In this document: positions 1 to 8,369 of the stretch, one piece after another
Position numbering within the stretch: position 1 is the first letter of the stretch
Layout of the letters: each line of letters opens with the position of its first letter
DNA from: Collimonas arenae
Lineage (GTDB): Bacteria; Pseudomonadota; Gammaproteobacteria; Burkholderiales; Burkholderiaceae_D
Length of the DNA: 64,000 bases
Reading direction: 5' to 3'
NCBI RefSeq assembly: GCF_000786695.1
Contig: NZ_CP009962.1
Coordinates: 1,488,001-1,552,000 of the forward strand
Notes under the pieces: generated by a model
Databases searched by the model: none
What the model was told of the DNA's origin: nothing
Seen by the model: only the letters and a program-made list of their open reading frames with translations
Program-made: the position numbers and the translations under genes

Positions 1-87
1 AGTTCAGCTTTCGTCAGCGGCCAGTCAAGCGGCAAGTGCGCTTTTCTACCGTCAGATTATCGGATATCGATATCGCGTATCGATAAG

Positions 88-666
88 TCAGGCTTTGGAA
101 AATTTCCAGGCGCCGGTGGCATAAGTCGCGCCGCTGCTCAGGCCACGGTTTAGCAGGCGCGAGGTATACACGCTGTATTTTGTATCAGGTTTTCCTGCCT
201 TGTTGCAGGTATCGAGAAAACCGCCGTGCGTCCGGTTGTAGTCGTTCAGAAAGTGCACGACGTCGCCTACTCTGACCTTGCCGTCATATGAGTCAGTGGA
301 GTCGGCAAATACGCGCCAGGTCAACACGTCATCTGGCCGGTCTGCCTTGTTGGCAGTAACTACGCCATATTGCTCAGGCGCTGCAGCATTCCCATAGGTG
401 CCAAGATAGCCGCCGTCACCGAGGTACAGATTGAAAAGATAGATAGAGTCGCAGCTGAGCACTTCGCTACCGATCGCTTTTCCTTCCGCTGATTCTATCC
501 GCCATGTTCCAGTACCTTCGCCGCGTGTCGGCGAAGCAGCGGTGAGTACGCCGTATTTAGCGCCCGGAAGGTCGGCATGGCCGTAACTGTCCAGATAACC
601 GCCATCCCAATTGTCATAGCCATTCAGGAGGTGGACCTTGTCGCCATATTTAAGAATGTCTGCCAT
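88..666 (-). CDS. three-repeat beta-trefoil-like protein, function unknown
   Basis: I do not recognise a named family. The 192-residue product has no signal peptide and consists of three similar units of about 62 residues. Each has a hydrophobic strand followed by a Gly-Gly-Tyr/Phe-Leu turn: GDKVHLLNGY..GGYLDSYG near residue 8, SIYLFNLY..GGYLGTYG near 72 and GDVVHFLNDY..GGFLDTC near 132. Each unit then has a K/Q-Y-x-V-x-T strand and a W-R or W-K end. Threefold repetition of this size suggests a beta-trefoil, as in many lectins and some toxins; that is inference. The start is the second of two adjacent ATGs, six bases after GGAG; an upstream TTG lies in front of that Shine-Dalgarno. It stands alone on its strand. 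Confidence 0.75.
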   Translation of the reverse strand: MADILKYGDKVHLLNGYDNWDGGYLDSYGHADLPGAKYGVLTAASPTRGEGTGTWRIESAEGKAIGSEVLSCDSIYLFNLYLGDGGYLGTYGNAAAPEQYGVVTANKADRPDDVLTWRVFADSTDSYDGKVRVGDVVHFLNDYNRTHGGFLDTCNKAGKPDTKYSVYTSRLLNRGLSSGATYATGAWKFSKA

Positions 667-806
667 CATAAACTCCAAAAGTTAGTTGATAGACTGGCCA
701 GGCAAGTGCAACACCTAGCTGTCATCGACTCTACCGACGTCGGAGAATTTAACTACTGTCAATAGTTGCAGTGCAGCTAGGGGGAGTTTCGGATTGAGGA
801 ATGGGG

Positions 807-1568
807 TCAGACAGTCAGTGACAGATAGGGATCAAACAGAGGATTTTCCTGCTTGCCTGCCCGCGCATAACCGCGCGGATTGCACACTACACGGGTGGCG
901 CCGATGCGATAGTCGAAACTGTCGTGCAGATGGCCATGCAGCCAGAGCGCCGGCTGCCATTTGAGTATCTGTTGTTCAAGGTCGGAAACGAAGCACGCAT
1001 TCAACGCCGAGCCGGCATATTTCGGATGCACGCTTTGCGGACTCGGCGCATGGTGGCTGATGACCACGGTGGGGCCGTCGTGCGGTTGTGAAAATTGCTG
1101 CTCCAGCCAGGTTACGCTGTCGTCGAACAGGCGTTGCGAAACGGCTGGCGTGAATGGCTCCGGCGAGTCCGGCGTTACCCGTATCCGCGAAAAATCCCTG
1201 ACCAGTTCGACTGCCTGCTGCAAGCCGAGCTGGCGCTGTTCTTCGCTGCTGAAGAACCTGAAATCGCTCCATAACGTGCACCCCAGGAAACGCACGCCAT
1301 CCAGCACAACGCTCTGTTGCTGCAAGATATGCACGTTGCTTGCCGCGGCGGCGGTGCGCAGCTCAGCCACGGCGCCGGTCAAGTCGCGTCCATAGAATTC
1401 ATGATTGCCGGCGACAAAAAGCGTTGGCGCCGAGAACTGCCTGGCCCATTCAACGGCTTCCGCCGGCCGCCAGATATCGCCGGCCAGCACCACCACGTCG
1501 GCGTCGGTTTGCGGCGGGGCCATGGGATGCACGGACAGATGCAAATCGGAGAGCAATGAAATTTTCAT
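807..1568 (-). CDS. calcineurin-like metallophosphoesterase
   Basis: This 253-residue cytoplasmic protein has the calcineurin-type phosphoesterase fold, which uses two metal ions to cleave phosphomono- or diesters. The metal-ligand motifs appear in order: D8-L-H10 at the start, G30-D31, G54-N55-H56-E57, an I-S-H-H segment near residue 170 and G-H-L-H-D near 213. The length suits the compact single-domain members, and there is no signal peptide or extra domain. The substrate cannot be read from sequence. It lies downstream of lysR on the same strand with a 73-bp gap holding a strong dyad, so it may be expressed separately from lysR. Confidence 0.88.
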   Translation of the reverse strand: MKISLLSDLHLSVHPMAPPQTDADVVVLAGDIWRPAEAVEWARQFSAPTLFVAGNHEFYGRDLTGAVAELRTAAAASNVHILQQQSVVLDGVRFLGCTLWSDFRFFSSEEQRQLGLQQAVELVRDFSRIRVTPDSPEPFTPAVSQRLFDDSVTWLEQQFSQPHDGPTVVISHHAPSPQSVHPKYAGSALNACFVSDLEQQILKWQPALWLHGHLHDSFDYRIGATRVVCNPRGYARAGKQENPLFDPYLSLTV

Positions 1569-1608
1569 AATGTCAGTGAGCGGGATTAGACGGCTGCGTG
1601 CCTTAGAT

Positions 1609-1636
1609 ACTTTGATAGATGCGATGATATCAAAGT
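1609..1636. promoter_or_regulatory. 9-bp inverted repeat upstream of the phosphoesterase gene
   Basis: ACTTTGATA and TATCAAAGT form a perfect dyad with a 10-base centre. It sits between the lysR stop and the phosphoesterase start, about 40 bases upstream of that ATG. Neither strand has a T-run after it, so an operator is likelier than an intrinsic terminator. The binding protein is unknown. Confidence 0.4.
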
Positions 1637-1641
1637 CCGAT

Positions 1642-2568
1642 TTATTCTGATTTTCGCAACACCCGCTTCAAAGCATCAGCCAGCAATCGGCAGTGCTGTT
1701 GTATGGCGTCTGCAAAGGCGTCTGCCAGCATAGAAGAAGGCCTGTGTTCCGGTCTTACCAGACTGACGTTGAAAGGTATCGATTCGGAGAAGCGCCGCAA
1801 ATGAAGGCCTCGGCCAGTTTCATCCATGGCGGTCAACGGATTGACGATGGCGACCCCCAGGCCTTGCCGCACCATGGCGCATACCGATGCCGCACTCGCG
1901 GTTTCAATCACCATGCGGCGCTCGACGCCATGCCGTTCGAATACCTCGTCCAGCTGCTGCCGATAGACGTCGAACAGCGACAGGTTGATGAAGCTTTGCC
2001 CTGAAAAGTCCCTGGGCGTCAGTTTTTGTTTGGCCAAGAGCGGATGGCCGTCCGGCAGCACGCACACCATATCGCCTGAAAACAACAATGTCTGCAGGGT
2101 GGCGGCAGGTGCCGTGACGGTTTCCGTGATGCCGATATCGTAGCGCTGGGAGGTGAGCGATTCCTCCAGCAAGGGCGATTCCTGGGGCGTGATGCTCAGT
2201 CCGACTGTGGGAAATTTGTCCAGGAAGCGGCGGCAGGCGGCCGGCAGCAGCGTTTGGGCAAAGGTTGGCAGGCAGATCACGGACAGCTGGCCATGTTCGA
2301 ATTGCCGTATCGAACCCGCCATGCTGACGATACGTTCCAGTCCGAGGTAGGAGCGGCGGACTTCTTCATACAGCGTCAACGCAGGGGCGGTTGCCACCAG
2401 GCGGCCGCGCACGCGGTCAAACAATTTGATCCGGACCAGCGATTCGAAACGCGCCAGTTCCCTGCTGACAGTCGGTTGCGATGTCCGCAGCAGCGCCGCG
2501 GCGGCGGTGACGCTGCCGGTGGTCATGACTGCGCGGAATACTTCGATGTGCCTGAGCGTGATGGACAT
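1642..2568 (-). CDS. lysR: LysR, transcriptional activator of lysA
   Basis: This is a 308-residue LysR-type regulator with an N-terminal winged helix (residues about 1-60; S-Q-P-T-V-S-R-E-L-A-R-F recognition helix) and a C-terminal substrate-binding-like effector domain. It aligns along its length with Escherichia coli LysR as I remember it, including P-Q-E-S-P-L-L-E-E, A-A-S-V-C-A-M-V-R and R-P-x-H-R-P-S-S. The divergent neighbour is lysA, the classical LysR target, so orientation and content agree. In E. coli LysR activates lysA in response to diaminopimelate and represses itself. A dyad in the intergenic region is the likely operator. Confidence 0.93.
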   Translation of the reverse strand: MSITLRHIEVFRAVMTTGSVTAAAALLRTSQPTVSRELARFESLVRIKLFDRVRGRLVATAPALTLYEEVRRSYLGLERIVSMAGSIRQFEHGQLSVICLPTFAQTLLPAACRRFLDKFPTVGLSITPQESPLLEESLTSQRYDIGITETVTAPAATLQTLLFSGDMVCVLPDGHPLLAKQKLTPRDFSGQSFINLSLFDVYRQQLDEVFERHGVERRMVIETASAASVCAMVRQGLGVAIVNPLTAMDETGRGLHLRRFSESIPFNVSLVRPEHRPSSMLADAFADAIQQHCRLLADALKRVLRKSE

Positions 2569-2586
2569 TTTTGCTTACCCCCTGGA

Positions 2587-2612
2587 TATTCATCCTATAT
2601 CGAATATGAATA
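2587..2612. promoter_or_regulatory. candidate LysR operator between lysR and lysA
   Basis: TATTCAT and ATGAATA are perfect inverted arms separated by 12 bases in the divergent lysR-lysA spacer. LysR-type proteins bind interrupted dyads containing T-N11-A, which fits. The dyad begins about 20 bases upstream of lysR, so it could serve both lysA activation and autoregulation. Confidence 0.5.
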
Positions 2613-2696
2613 GATAGGTAAATAAATGATATTTTATTGAATGATGATTTTAACGGATCATTCGGTCATATTCCTCATTGCTTTTGGAGAACCGGC

Positions 2697-3938
2697 ATGA
2701 ATACCGCTTTGCTAGAGACGTTTCCCGACCTCGCCCGCCAATATGGCACGCCGCTCTGGGTCTACGACGCCCAGATGATCAGCGACCGCATACAACAGCT
2801 GAAAGCGTTTGACGTTATCCGCTTCGCGCAAAAGGCTTGTTCGAATATACATATCCTGAAGCTGATGCGCGAGCAGGGCGTCATGGTCGATGCCGTGTCA
2901 TTGGGCGAGATCGAGCGTGCCTTGCAAGCCGGTTATAGCCCGCAGGGAGAGCCTGCGGGGCTGGTGTTTACCGCAGACTTGCTGGATGCGGCGACCCTGG
3001 CGCGCGTCACCGAACTCGGCATCGAAGTCAACGCAGGCTCGATCGACATGCTGGAACAGATTGGCGCAGTCAAATCCGGCCACCGCGTCTGGTTGCGCAT
3101 CAACCCGGGTTTCGGCCACGGCCACAGCGCCAAAACCAACACTGGCGGCGAGAACAGCAAACATGGCATCTGGCATACAGACCTGGAGCGCGCCTTGCAG
3201 GTGATCCAGCACCACGGCCTGCAACTGGTCGGTCTGCACATGCATATCGGTTCCGGCGTCGACTACAGCCATCTGAAGCAGGTCTGCGGCGCCATGGTCG
3301 ATACCGTCAAGCGGCTTGGCTGCGAGCTGGAGGCGGTGTCGGCCGGCGGCGGCCTGTCGATTCCCTACAAGGAGGGCGAGCAGCCCATCGATTGCGCGCA
3401 CTATTTCTCGTTATGGGACGCTGCGCGCAAAGAGATCGAGGCGCATCTGGGACACGCGGTCCGGCTGGAAATCGAACCAGGCCGTTTCCTTGTTGCAGAA
3501 GCGGGCGCTCTGCTCGCCGAAGTGCGTGCGGTCAAGGACAATGGCGGCAATCATTTCGTGCTGGCTGACGCCGGTTTCAACGATTTGATGCGGCCCGCCA
3601 TGTACGGTAGCTATCATGGCATCTCGGTGATTGAGCAAAGCGTACGCTCAAGCGATGCGGCGGCGTTGCGGCCGACGGTGGTCGCCGGTCCGCTGTGCGA
3701 ATCGGGAGATATCTTCACCCAGCATGACGGCGGCGTTGTCGCTCCGCGTCCGATGCCGGAAGCGCGGGTAGGCGACTATCTGGTGTTTCACGATGCAGGT
3801 GCTTACGGCGCTTCCATGTCATCCAACTACAATAGCCGGCCTTTGCTGGCGGAAGTCTTGATCGAGGGCGGTGCGCACCGTTTGATACGGCGTCGCCAGA
3901 CTGTGGCGGAATTGATCGCATTGGAAACCGGTCTGTAG
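2697..3938 (+). CDS. lysA: diaminopimelate decarboxylase
   Basis: LysA removes CO2 from meso-diaminopimelate to give L-lysine, the last step of the pathway, using PLP in the cytoplasm. The 413-residue protein is close to E. coli LysA (about 420). It keeps the PLP lysine in A-Q-K46-A-C-S-N, the glycine-rich H-I-G-S-G-V-D segment, the E-P-G-R-F-L loop, the active-site cysteine in G-P-L-C-E-S-G-D and the terminal N-Y-N-S-R-P-L-L. The chosen ATG lies six bases after GGAGA; an in-frame ATG 60 bases upstream lacks a ribosome site. It is divergent from lysR and followed by a strong terminator. Confidence 0.95.
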   Translation: MNTALLETFPDLARQYGTPLWVYDAQMISDRIQQLKAFDVIRFAQKACSNIHILKLMREQGVMVDAVSLGEIERALQAGYSPQGEPAGLVFTADLLDAATLARVTELGIEVNAGSIDMLEQIGAVKSGHRVWLRINPGFGHGHSAKTNTGGENSKHGIWHTDLERALQVIQHHGLQLVGLHMHIGSGVDYSHLKQVCGAMVDTVKRLGCELEAVSAGGGLSIPYKEGEQPIDCAHYFSLWDAARKEIEAHLGHAVRLEIEPGRFLVAEAGALLAEVRAVKDNGGNHFVLADAGFNDLMRPAMYGSYHGISVIEQSVRSSDAAALRPTVVAGPLCESGDIFTQHDGGVVAPRPMPEARVGDYLVFHDAGAYGASMSSNYNSRPLLAEVLIEGGAHRLIRRRQTVAELIALETGL

Positions 3939-3975
3939 CATTCGTCTGAAATAGCTGCAATCACTGTTCTTCCCC

Positions 3976-4016
3976 AAAAAAAAGCGGCATCCGGAAACAT
4001 TCGGATGCCGCTTTTT
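3976..4016. terminator. bidirectional intrinsic terminator between lysA and amt
   Basis: GCGGCATCCG and CGGATGCCGC pair perfectly around an 8-base loop, with an A-run before and a T-run after. The hairpin can therefore stop transcription from lysA (plus) and from amt (minus), whose 3' ends converge here. Confidence 0.9.
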
Positions 4017-4034
4017 CGTTAATAGCCGTGAATC

Positions 4035-5273
4035 TCAGGCGTGCAGGTAAGCATCCTCGCCATGCAGGTCTTCATCCATCCGGTCCTGTGTTTCAGCGCC
4101 GACCTTGACTGGCGTGAACAGGTTGATCAGCCACAGCATGCCGTAGGTGAAGGCAAAGGCCCAGACGCCGGAGACGATCACTGCGCCGCACTGGGCGAAG
4201 AAAAATGAGGTATTCCCCAGCAGCAGGCCGTCCGCGCCGTTGGCGTTCCACGCCTTGGAAGCAAACACACCTAGCAGGATAGTGCCGGCCATGCCGCCGA
4301 CCCCATGCACGCCCCAGACGTCGAGCGCGTCGTCCCAGCCGAGCCGGTTCTTGAGCGCCACCGCGTAGAAGCAAATCAGGCCAGCGCAAATGCCGATGAT
4401 GGCGGCGGTGCTGAGCGAGACGTAGCCGGCAGCCGGTGTGATCGTCGCCAGGCCGGCGACGCCGCCGGTGAGCAGGCCGATGAATTTCGGTTTCTTGTGA
4501 TAGAACCATTCAATGAACAACCAGGTAATGGCGCCGAACGAGGCAGCGACGTCGGTGTTCAGGAAGGCCGATGCCGTGACCGCATCGACCCGGAATTCCG
4601 AGCCGGCATTGAAACCGTACCAGCCAAACCACAGCAAGCCGGAGCCAAGCGCGATCAGCGGTACGTTGTGCGGCTTCAGTTCGACTTTCTGACGGCGGCC
4701 GACATACAGTACCGACGCCAGCGCGGCAAAGCCGGCAGTGTTATGCACCACGATGCCGCCGGCATAATCCAGCACGCCCCATTTCGCAAACAAACCGTCC
4801 GGACTCCACACCATATGGACAAACGGGAAGTAGACGAATATCAGCCAGCCGGTGAGGAACAGGAAATACGCCTTGAAAGTGACGCGGTTGGCGAAGGCGC
4901 CGGTAATCAGCGCCGGCGTGATGATCGCGAACATCATCTGGTAGGCGACATGGACAATCAGCGGGATACCGGCATCGTTACCGGTGTACATACTGGACAG
5001 CGTGATCCCGTGCAGGAAAGCATAGTAGGTCGGGTCGCCGACGATGCCGTGCCAGGAAGGACCGAAACACATCGAGTAACCGAAGGCGAACCACAGTACG
5101 GTGGTCCAGCCGAGCGAGATGAAGCTTTGCATCATGATCGCCAGCACGTTCTTGCGTCCGACCAGGCCGCCGTAGAAGAACGCCAGTCCAGGTGTCATCA
5201 GCATCACCAGGCTGGAGCAAAGAAGCATGAATGCCGTATTGCCGATATTGATCGGCATGATTGAAGGTGTCAT
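4035..5273 (-). CDS. amt: ammonium transporter, Amt/AmtB family
   Basis: This inner-membrane channel-type transporter carries ammonium or ammonia. The 412-residue protein has about 11 hydrophobic segments and the family hallmarks: the twin histidines H177 (G-G-I-V-V-H-N-T-A-G) and H322 (D-V-W-G-V-H-G-V-G-G), and the Phe gate at about F115 and F220 (W-Y-G-F-N-A-G-S). No cleavable signal peptide is apparent, and the C-terminal tail that binds PII proteins is present. A glnK partner, common beside amtB, is absent from the flanks. No clear Shine-Dalgarno precedes the ATG, so the start is not certain; an in-frame ATG five codons later is possible. Confidence 0.92.
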   Translation of the reverse strand: MTPSIMPINIGNTAFMLLCSSLVMLMTPGLAFFYGGLVGRKNVLAIMMQSFISLGWTTVLWFAFGYSMCFGPSWHGIVGDPTYYAFLHGITLSSMYTGNDAGIPLIVHVAYQMMFAIITPALITGAFANRVTFKAYFLFLTGWLIFVYFPFVHMVWSPDGLFAKWGVLDYAGGIVVHNTAGFAALASVLYVGRRQKVELKPHNVPLIALGSGLLWFGWYGFNAGSEFRVDAVTASAFLNTDVAASFGAITWLFIEWFYHKKPKFIGLLTGGVAGLATITPAAGYVSLSTAAIIGICAGLICFYAVALKNRLGWDDALDVWGVHGVGGMAGTILLGVFASKAWNANGADGLLLGNTSFFFAQCGAVIVSGVWAFAFTYGMLWLINLFTPVKVGAETQDRMDEDLHGEDAYLHA

Positions 5274-5406
5274 GGATAGGTTTTCTAATTGTTTTATGGG
5301 AAAGGGAAGGGGAAAGATTCAAGCATCTGGCTGCTGGCCGTCGTCCGAAGCTCTCCAGTTCCGGACCGGCGTGTCGTCGCCTGCCTGGGAAAGTTGAATG
5401 CTATAC

Positions 5407-5422
5407 ATAAGCAGCTGCTTAT
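5407..5422. repeat. 16-bp perfect palindrome in the amt leader region
   Basis: ATAAGCAG followed directly by CTGCTTAT is an uninterrupted palindrome about 135 bases upstream of amt. It lies just downstream, on the minus strand, of a terminator-like hairpin. It may be an operator; no family match is claimed. Confidence 0.4.
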
Positions 5423-5431
5423 ATAAGACGA

Positions 5432-5460
5432 CAAAAAATCCTGTGATCCCGTATCACAGG
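5432..5460 (-). terminator. terminator-like hairpin upstream of amt
   Basis: On the minus strand CCTGTGAT pairs with ATCACAGG around a 5-base loop and is followed by A and six T. This is the form of an intrinsic terminator, but the next gene on that strand is amt and no minus-strand gene lies upstream. It is either an attenuator in a long amt leader or a barrier against antisense reading out of the phospholipase region. Confidence 0.55.
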
Positions 5461-5656
5461 TATTGAATCCTGCATCGCTCTTGTGCTTCCGCCAGCACCG
5501 CGCCAAGCCCCGCCATTGCTGGCTTGCAGCGGATTGATGCATGCCTGCCTGGCTGCATGCTCCGGCCTGATCCCGCGTGATTCGGCGGTAGCGATACCAA
5601 ATTTCCATATCTGTCTCGCCGCTGCAACGGCGATTGTTCCGGTTACCTGGCAAGTA

Positions 5657-5712
5657 TCGTGACAAAACGGTCACAGAACCTTCATACGCCTGACATATTT
5701 GAACGTGATACT
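5657..5712 (+). promoter_or_regulatory. four-unit Pho box and promoter for phospholipase C
   Basis: Four consecutive 11-base units start at 5657, 5668, 5679 and 5690. Each resembles the PhoB consensus CTGTCATAAAT, the best being CTGACATATTT and CGGTCACAGAA. Ten bases after the last 7-mer comes GATACT, a plausible -10 at the spacing known for PhoB-activated promoters. This implies induction of the downstream gene under phosphate starvation. The rest of the 5274-5894 gap holds the amt leader structures and otherwise nothing I can name. Confidence 0.65.
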
Positions 5713-5894
5713 TCGTCCATCCAAAAATTGCTCCAGTGCCAATCGCATGTTTGAAACAGGAAAAGCCGCTGAAGATCGCATGTGTTTTTCCATCCGCATC
5801 ACCGTTCAGCAGCACCAACAGTAGTAGCGAGCACCGCATTGCCTCGTCAATTCCCTACCCAGAGATACGTATATCAGGAAAGAACAGGACAACC

Positions 5895-8087
5895 ATGACC
5901 ATCAAGAACCGCCGCCATTTCTTACGCACCGCCGGCGCCACCATTGCCGCCACTGCTTACTCTGCCGGCGCCAATGCGGCCTTTCCGGAAGCCATCCGCA
6001 AGGCGCTGGCGATCCCAGCCAACAACAAGACCGGCACGATCCGCGACGTCGAGCACGTGGTCATCCTGATGCAGGAAAACCGTTCTTTCGATCACTACTT
6101 CGGCACATTGCATGGCGTGCGCGGTTTTGCCGATCGCTTTCCGATTCCGCTGGCCGGCAATCGCAACGTGATGCAGCAGACCTATACCAACAGCAGCAAG
6201 CAATCGCGGGTGATCCTGCCTTACCATCTGGATAGCAAGCTCGGTAACGCCCAGCGCGTCAACGGCACGCCGCATACCTATGACAATGCGCAAGAAGCAT
6301 GGGATCTGGGGCGCATGAACAGCTGGCCGACTTACAAGCAGACGCAGTCGATGGGTTATTACACATCGGTCGAACTGGATTTCCAGTTTGCGCTGGCGAA
6401 TGCCTTCACAGTGTGCGACGCCTACCATTGCTCGTTCCACGGCGGCACCAATACCAATCGGCTGTTCCACTGGTCAGGCACCAACAATCCTGCGGGCGAC
6501 AAGGGTGGTCCTGCCATCGACAACTCGCAAGAGCAACTGGATGTGTCGACCGCGCCAACCAGCTATAGCTGGAAAACCTATCCGGAACGGCTGCAAAAGC
6601 AAGGCGTGTCGTGGAAGGTTTACCAAAACATGCCGGACAACTTCACAGACAATCCGCTGGCCGGTTTCGTCGCTTATCGCAAGGCCAATGAACTGCGCGG
6701 CAACGTCGCCAGCGGCGACAACGCAGGTGCGCCTTATCCGGCCTGGCAGGCGAGCGACGACAGCACGAATCCGCTGTTCAAGGGTATCGGCAACACCATG
6801 CCGGATGGCGGCTTCCTGGCGTCGTTGAAGGAAGACATCGGCGCCGGCACCTTGCCGCAGGTATCCTGGATCGTGGCGCCCGCCACCTATAGCGAACATC
6901 CCGGACCGTCCAGCCCGGTGCAAGGCGGCTGGTATGTGCAGGAAGTGTTGAATGCGCTGACGGCCAATCCGGCGGTATGGAGCAAGACCGTCCTGCTGAT
7001 CAATTTCGATGAAAACGACGGCTTCTTCGATCACGTGCCGCCACCATGCGCACCTGGTTACCAGGATGGCGAACTGGCAGGCCATTCCACCATCTCCACA
7101 GACGGCGAATATTTTTCAAGCAAGGCGTCCGCCACGTTCGAGAATCGTCCCTACGGCCCGGGTCCGCGGGTGCCGATGTATGTCGTGTCGCCGTGGAGCC
7201 GCGGCGGCTGGGTCAACTCGCAAGTGTTCGACCATACCTCGATCCTGCGCTTCCTGGAAGCACGCTTTCACGTCAGGGAAGAAAACATCAGTCCTTACCG
7301 CAAAGCGGTCTGCGGCGACTTGCTGTCTGCCTTCAACTTTATCAATCCTAACAATGAAGTGTTGCCGACGCTGCCGAAACGCAGCAAGGCAGAAGCAGAT
7401 GCCGTGCGCGCTGCGCAGGAGAAGCTGAAACAAGTGGCGTTGCCGTCCGAAGGCACCCAGGTGTGGCCGATGCAGGCTGCAGGCGTGCGGCCGTCGCGTG
7501 CCTTGCCTTATGAGTTGCACGTCAATGCCCGCACCCACGTCCGGCGCAACGATATCGTGCTGACTTTCCGTAACACCGGCAGAGCGGCAGCGGTATTCCA
7601 TGTCTACGACCGCCTGCACCTCGACCGTGTGCCGCGCCGCTACGCGCTGGAAGCAGGCAAGGAATGGCAGGACAACTGGGATCTGAGCGCGGATCGCGGC
7701 GCTTACGATTTGTGGGTGCTCGGACCGAACGGCTTCCACCGCGCCTTCCAGGGCAATCTCTCCGTGCTGGATGCGGAAGACACGGCCGTACCGGAAGTCA
7801 AACTGAGCTACGACCTGTTCAGCAAGCGGATCTGCCTGACCATGATGAACCGCGGCGAAAAATCCTGCGTCGTGACAGTCAAGCCCAATGCATACCGCCA
7901 GGCCGGACCATGGACCTTCCACGTTCCAGCTGGCATGCAGCTTGACCAGCACTGGCCGGTCGGTAGCCAGGGTTGCTGGTATGACTTCACCGCGACAGTG
8001 CCTGTTGGCGGCTTCGTCCGGCGCTTTGCCGGTCGTATGGAAACCGGCGCCCACAGCGTCAGCGATCCGGCGATGGCGCTGACCTGA
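5895..8087 (+). CDS. Tat-exported phospholipase C, phosphocholine-specific type
   Basis: This enzyme hydrolyses phospholipid head groups, releasing phosphorylated alcohol and diacylglycerol outside the inner membrane. The 730-residue length equals the Pseudomonas PlcH/PlcN class. A twin-arginine signal (N-R-R-H-F-L-R-T, residues 5-12, then an Ala-rich stretch) precedes the phosphoesterase domain, which opens with H-V-V-I-L-M-Q-E-N-R-S-F-D-H-Y-F-G near residue 55. The metal site and N-F-D-E-N-D-G-F-F-D-H-V segment are intact. Two beta-rich C-terminal domains of the family follow from about residue 525. The start is set by AGGAC four bases upstream and by the signal peptide; earlier in-frame codons add an unlikely extension. 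The upstream Pho box suggests PhoB control. Confidence 0.93.
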   Translation: MTIKNRRHFLRTAGATIAATAYSAGANAAFPEAIRKALAIPANNKTGTIRDVEHVVILMQENRSFDHYFGTLHGVRGFADRFPIPLAGNRNVMQQTYTNSSKQSRVILPYHLDSKLGNAQRVNGTPHTYDNAQEAWDLGRMNSWPTYKQTQSMGYYTSVELDFQFALANAFTVCDAYHCSFHGGTNTNRLFHWSGTNNPAGDKGGPAIDNSQEQLDVSTAPTSYSWKTYPERLQKQGVSWKVYQNMPDNFTDNPLAGFVAYRKANELRGNVASGDNAGAPYPAWQASDDSTNPLFKGIGNTMPDGGFLASLKEDIGAGTLPQVSWIVAPATYSEHPGPSSPVQGGWYVQEVLNALTANPAVWSKTVLLINFDENDGFFDHVPPPCAPGYQDGELAGHSTISTDGEYFSSKASATFENRPYGPGPRVPMYVVSPWSRGGWVNSQVFDHTSILRFLEARFHVREENISPYRKAVCGDLLSAFNFINPNNEVLPTLPKRSKAEADAVRAAQEKLKQVALPSEGTQVWPMQAAGVRPSRALPYELHVNARTHVRRNDIVLTFRNTGRAAAVFHVYDRLHLDRVPRRYALEAGKEWQDNWDLSADRGAYDLWVLGPNGFHRAFQGNLSVLDAEDTAVPEVKLSYDLFSKRICLTMMNRGEKSCVVTVKPNAYRQAGPWTFHVPAGMQLDQHWPVGSQGCWYDFTATVPVGGFVRRFAGRMETGAHSVSDPAMALT

Positions 8088-8147
8088 ACCGGGCAGGGGT
8101 AACCGCAACCGCGCCTGCGACGGGCGGGTGAGACAACATGCTGCAGC

Positions 8148-8179
8148 AAAAAGGGCCTATCCAAAGTAGGCCCTTTTTT
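8148..8179 (+). terminator. intrinsic terminator after phospholipase C
   Basis: AAAAAGGGCCTA and TAGGCCCTTTTTT form a 12-bp stem with a 7-base loop and a six-T tail, 60 bases after the stop codon. It can also act in reverse because of the A-run. Confidence 0.92.
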
Positions 8180-8369
8180 CATTGTCCTCAGATTCATCGG
8201 TCGATTTGAGAATTGCACGCTGCGTACAACTATCAAAATTGCCAGTTGTTTCATGAAAGCGTGGCTGATATTCTGTTTTAGATACCCCTACGTGACTAGA
8301 AAGACAAGTCGGCCTCATGCGGCGCGCCCGCATGGAAATTGCTGAACGATTCGGGAGTCATCGAATAAT

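Noticed and set aside
5440..5460. TGTGA/TCACA dyad as a CRP site
   Set aside because: The half-sites are seven bases apart instead of six, and the T-run on the minus strand fits a terminator better.
8253..8345. 30-codon frame before the YcaO-like gene, considered as a RiPP precursor
   Set aside because: No ribosome site, and no typical leader or core pattern.
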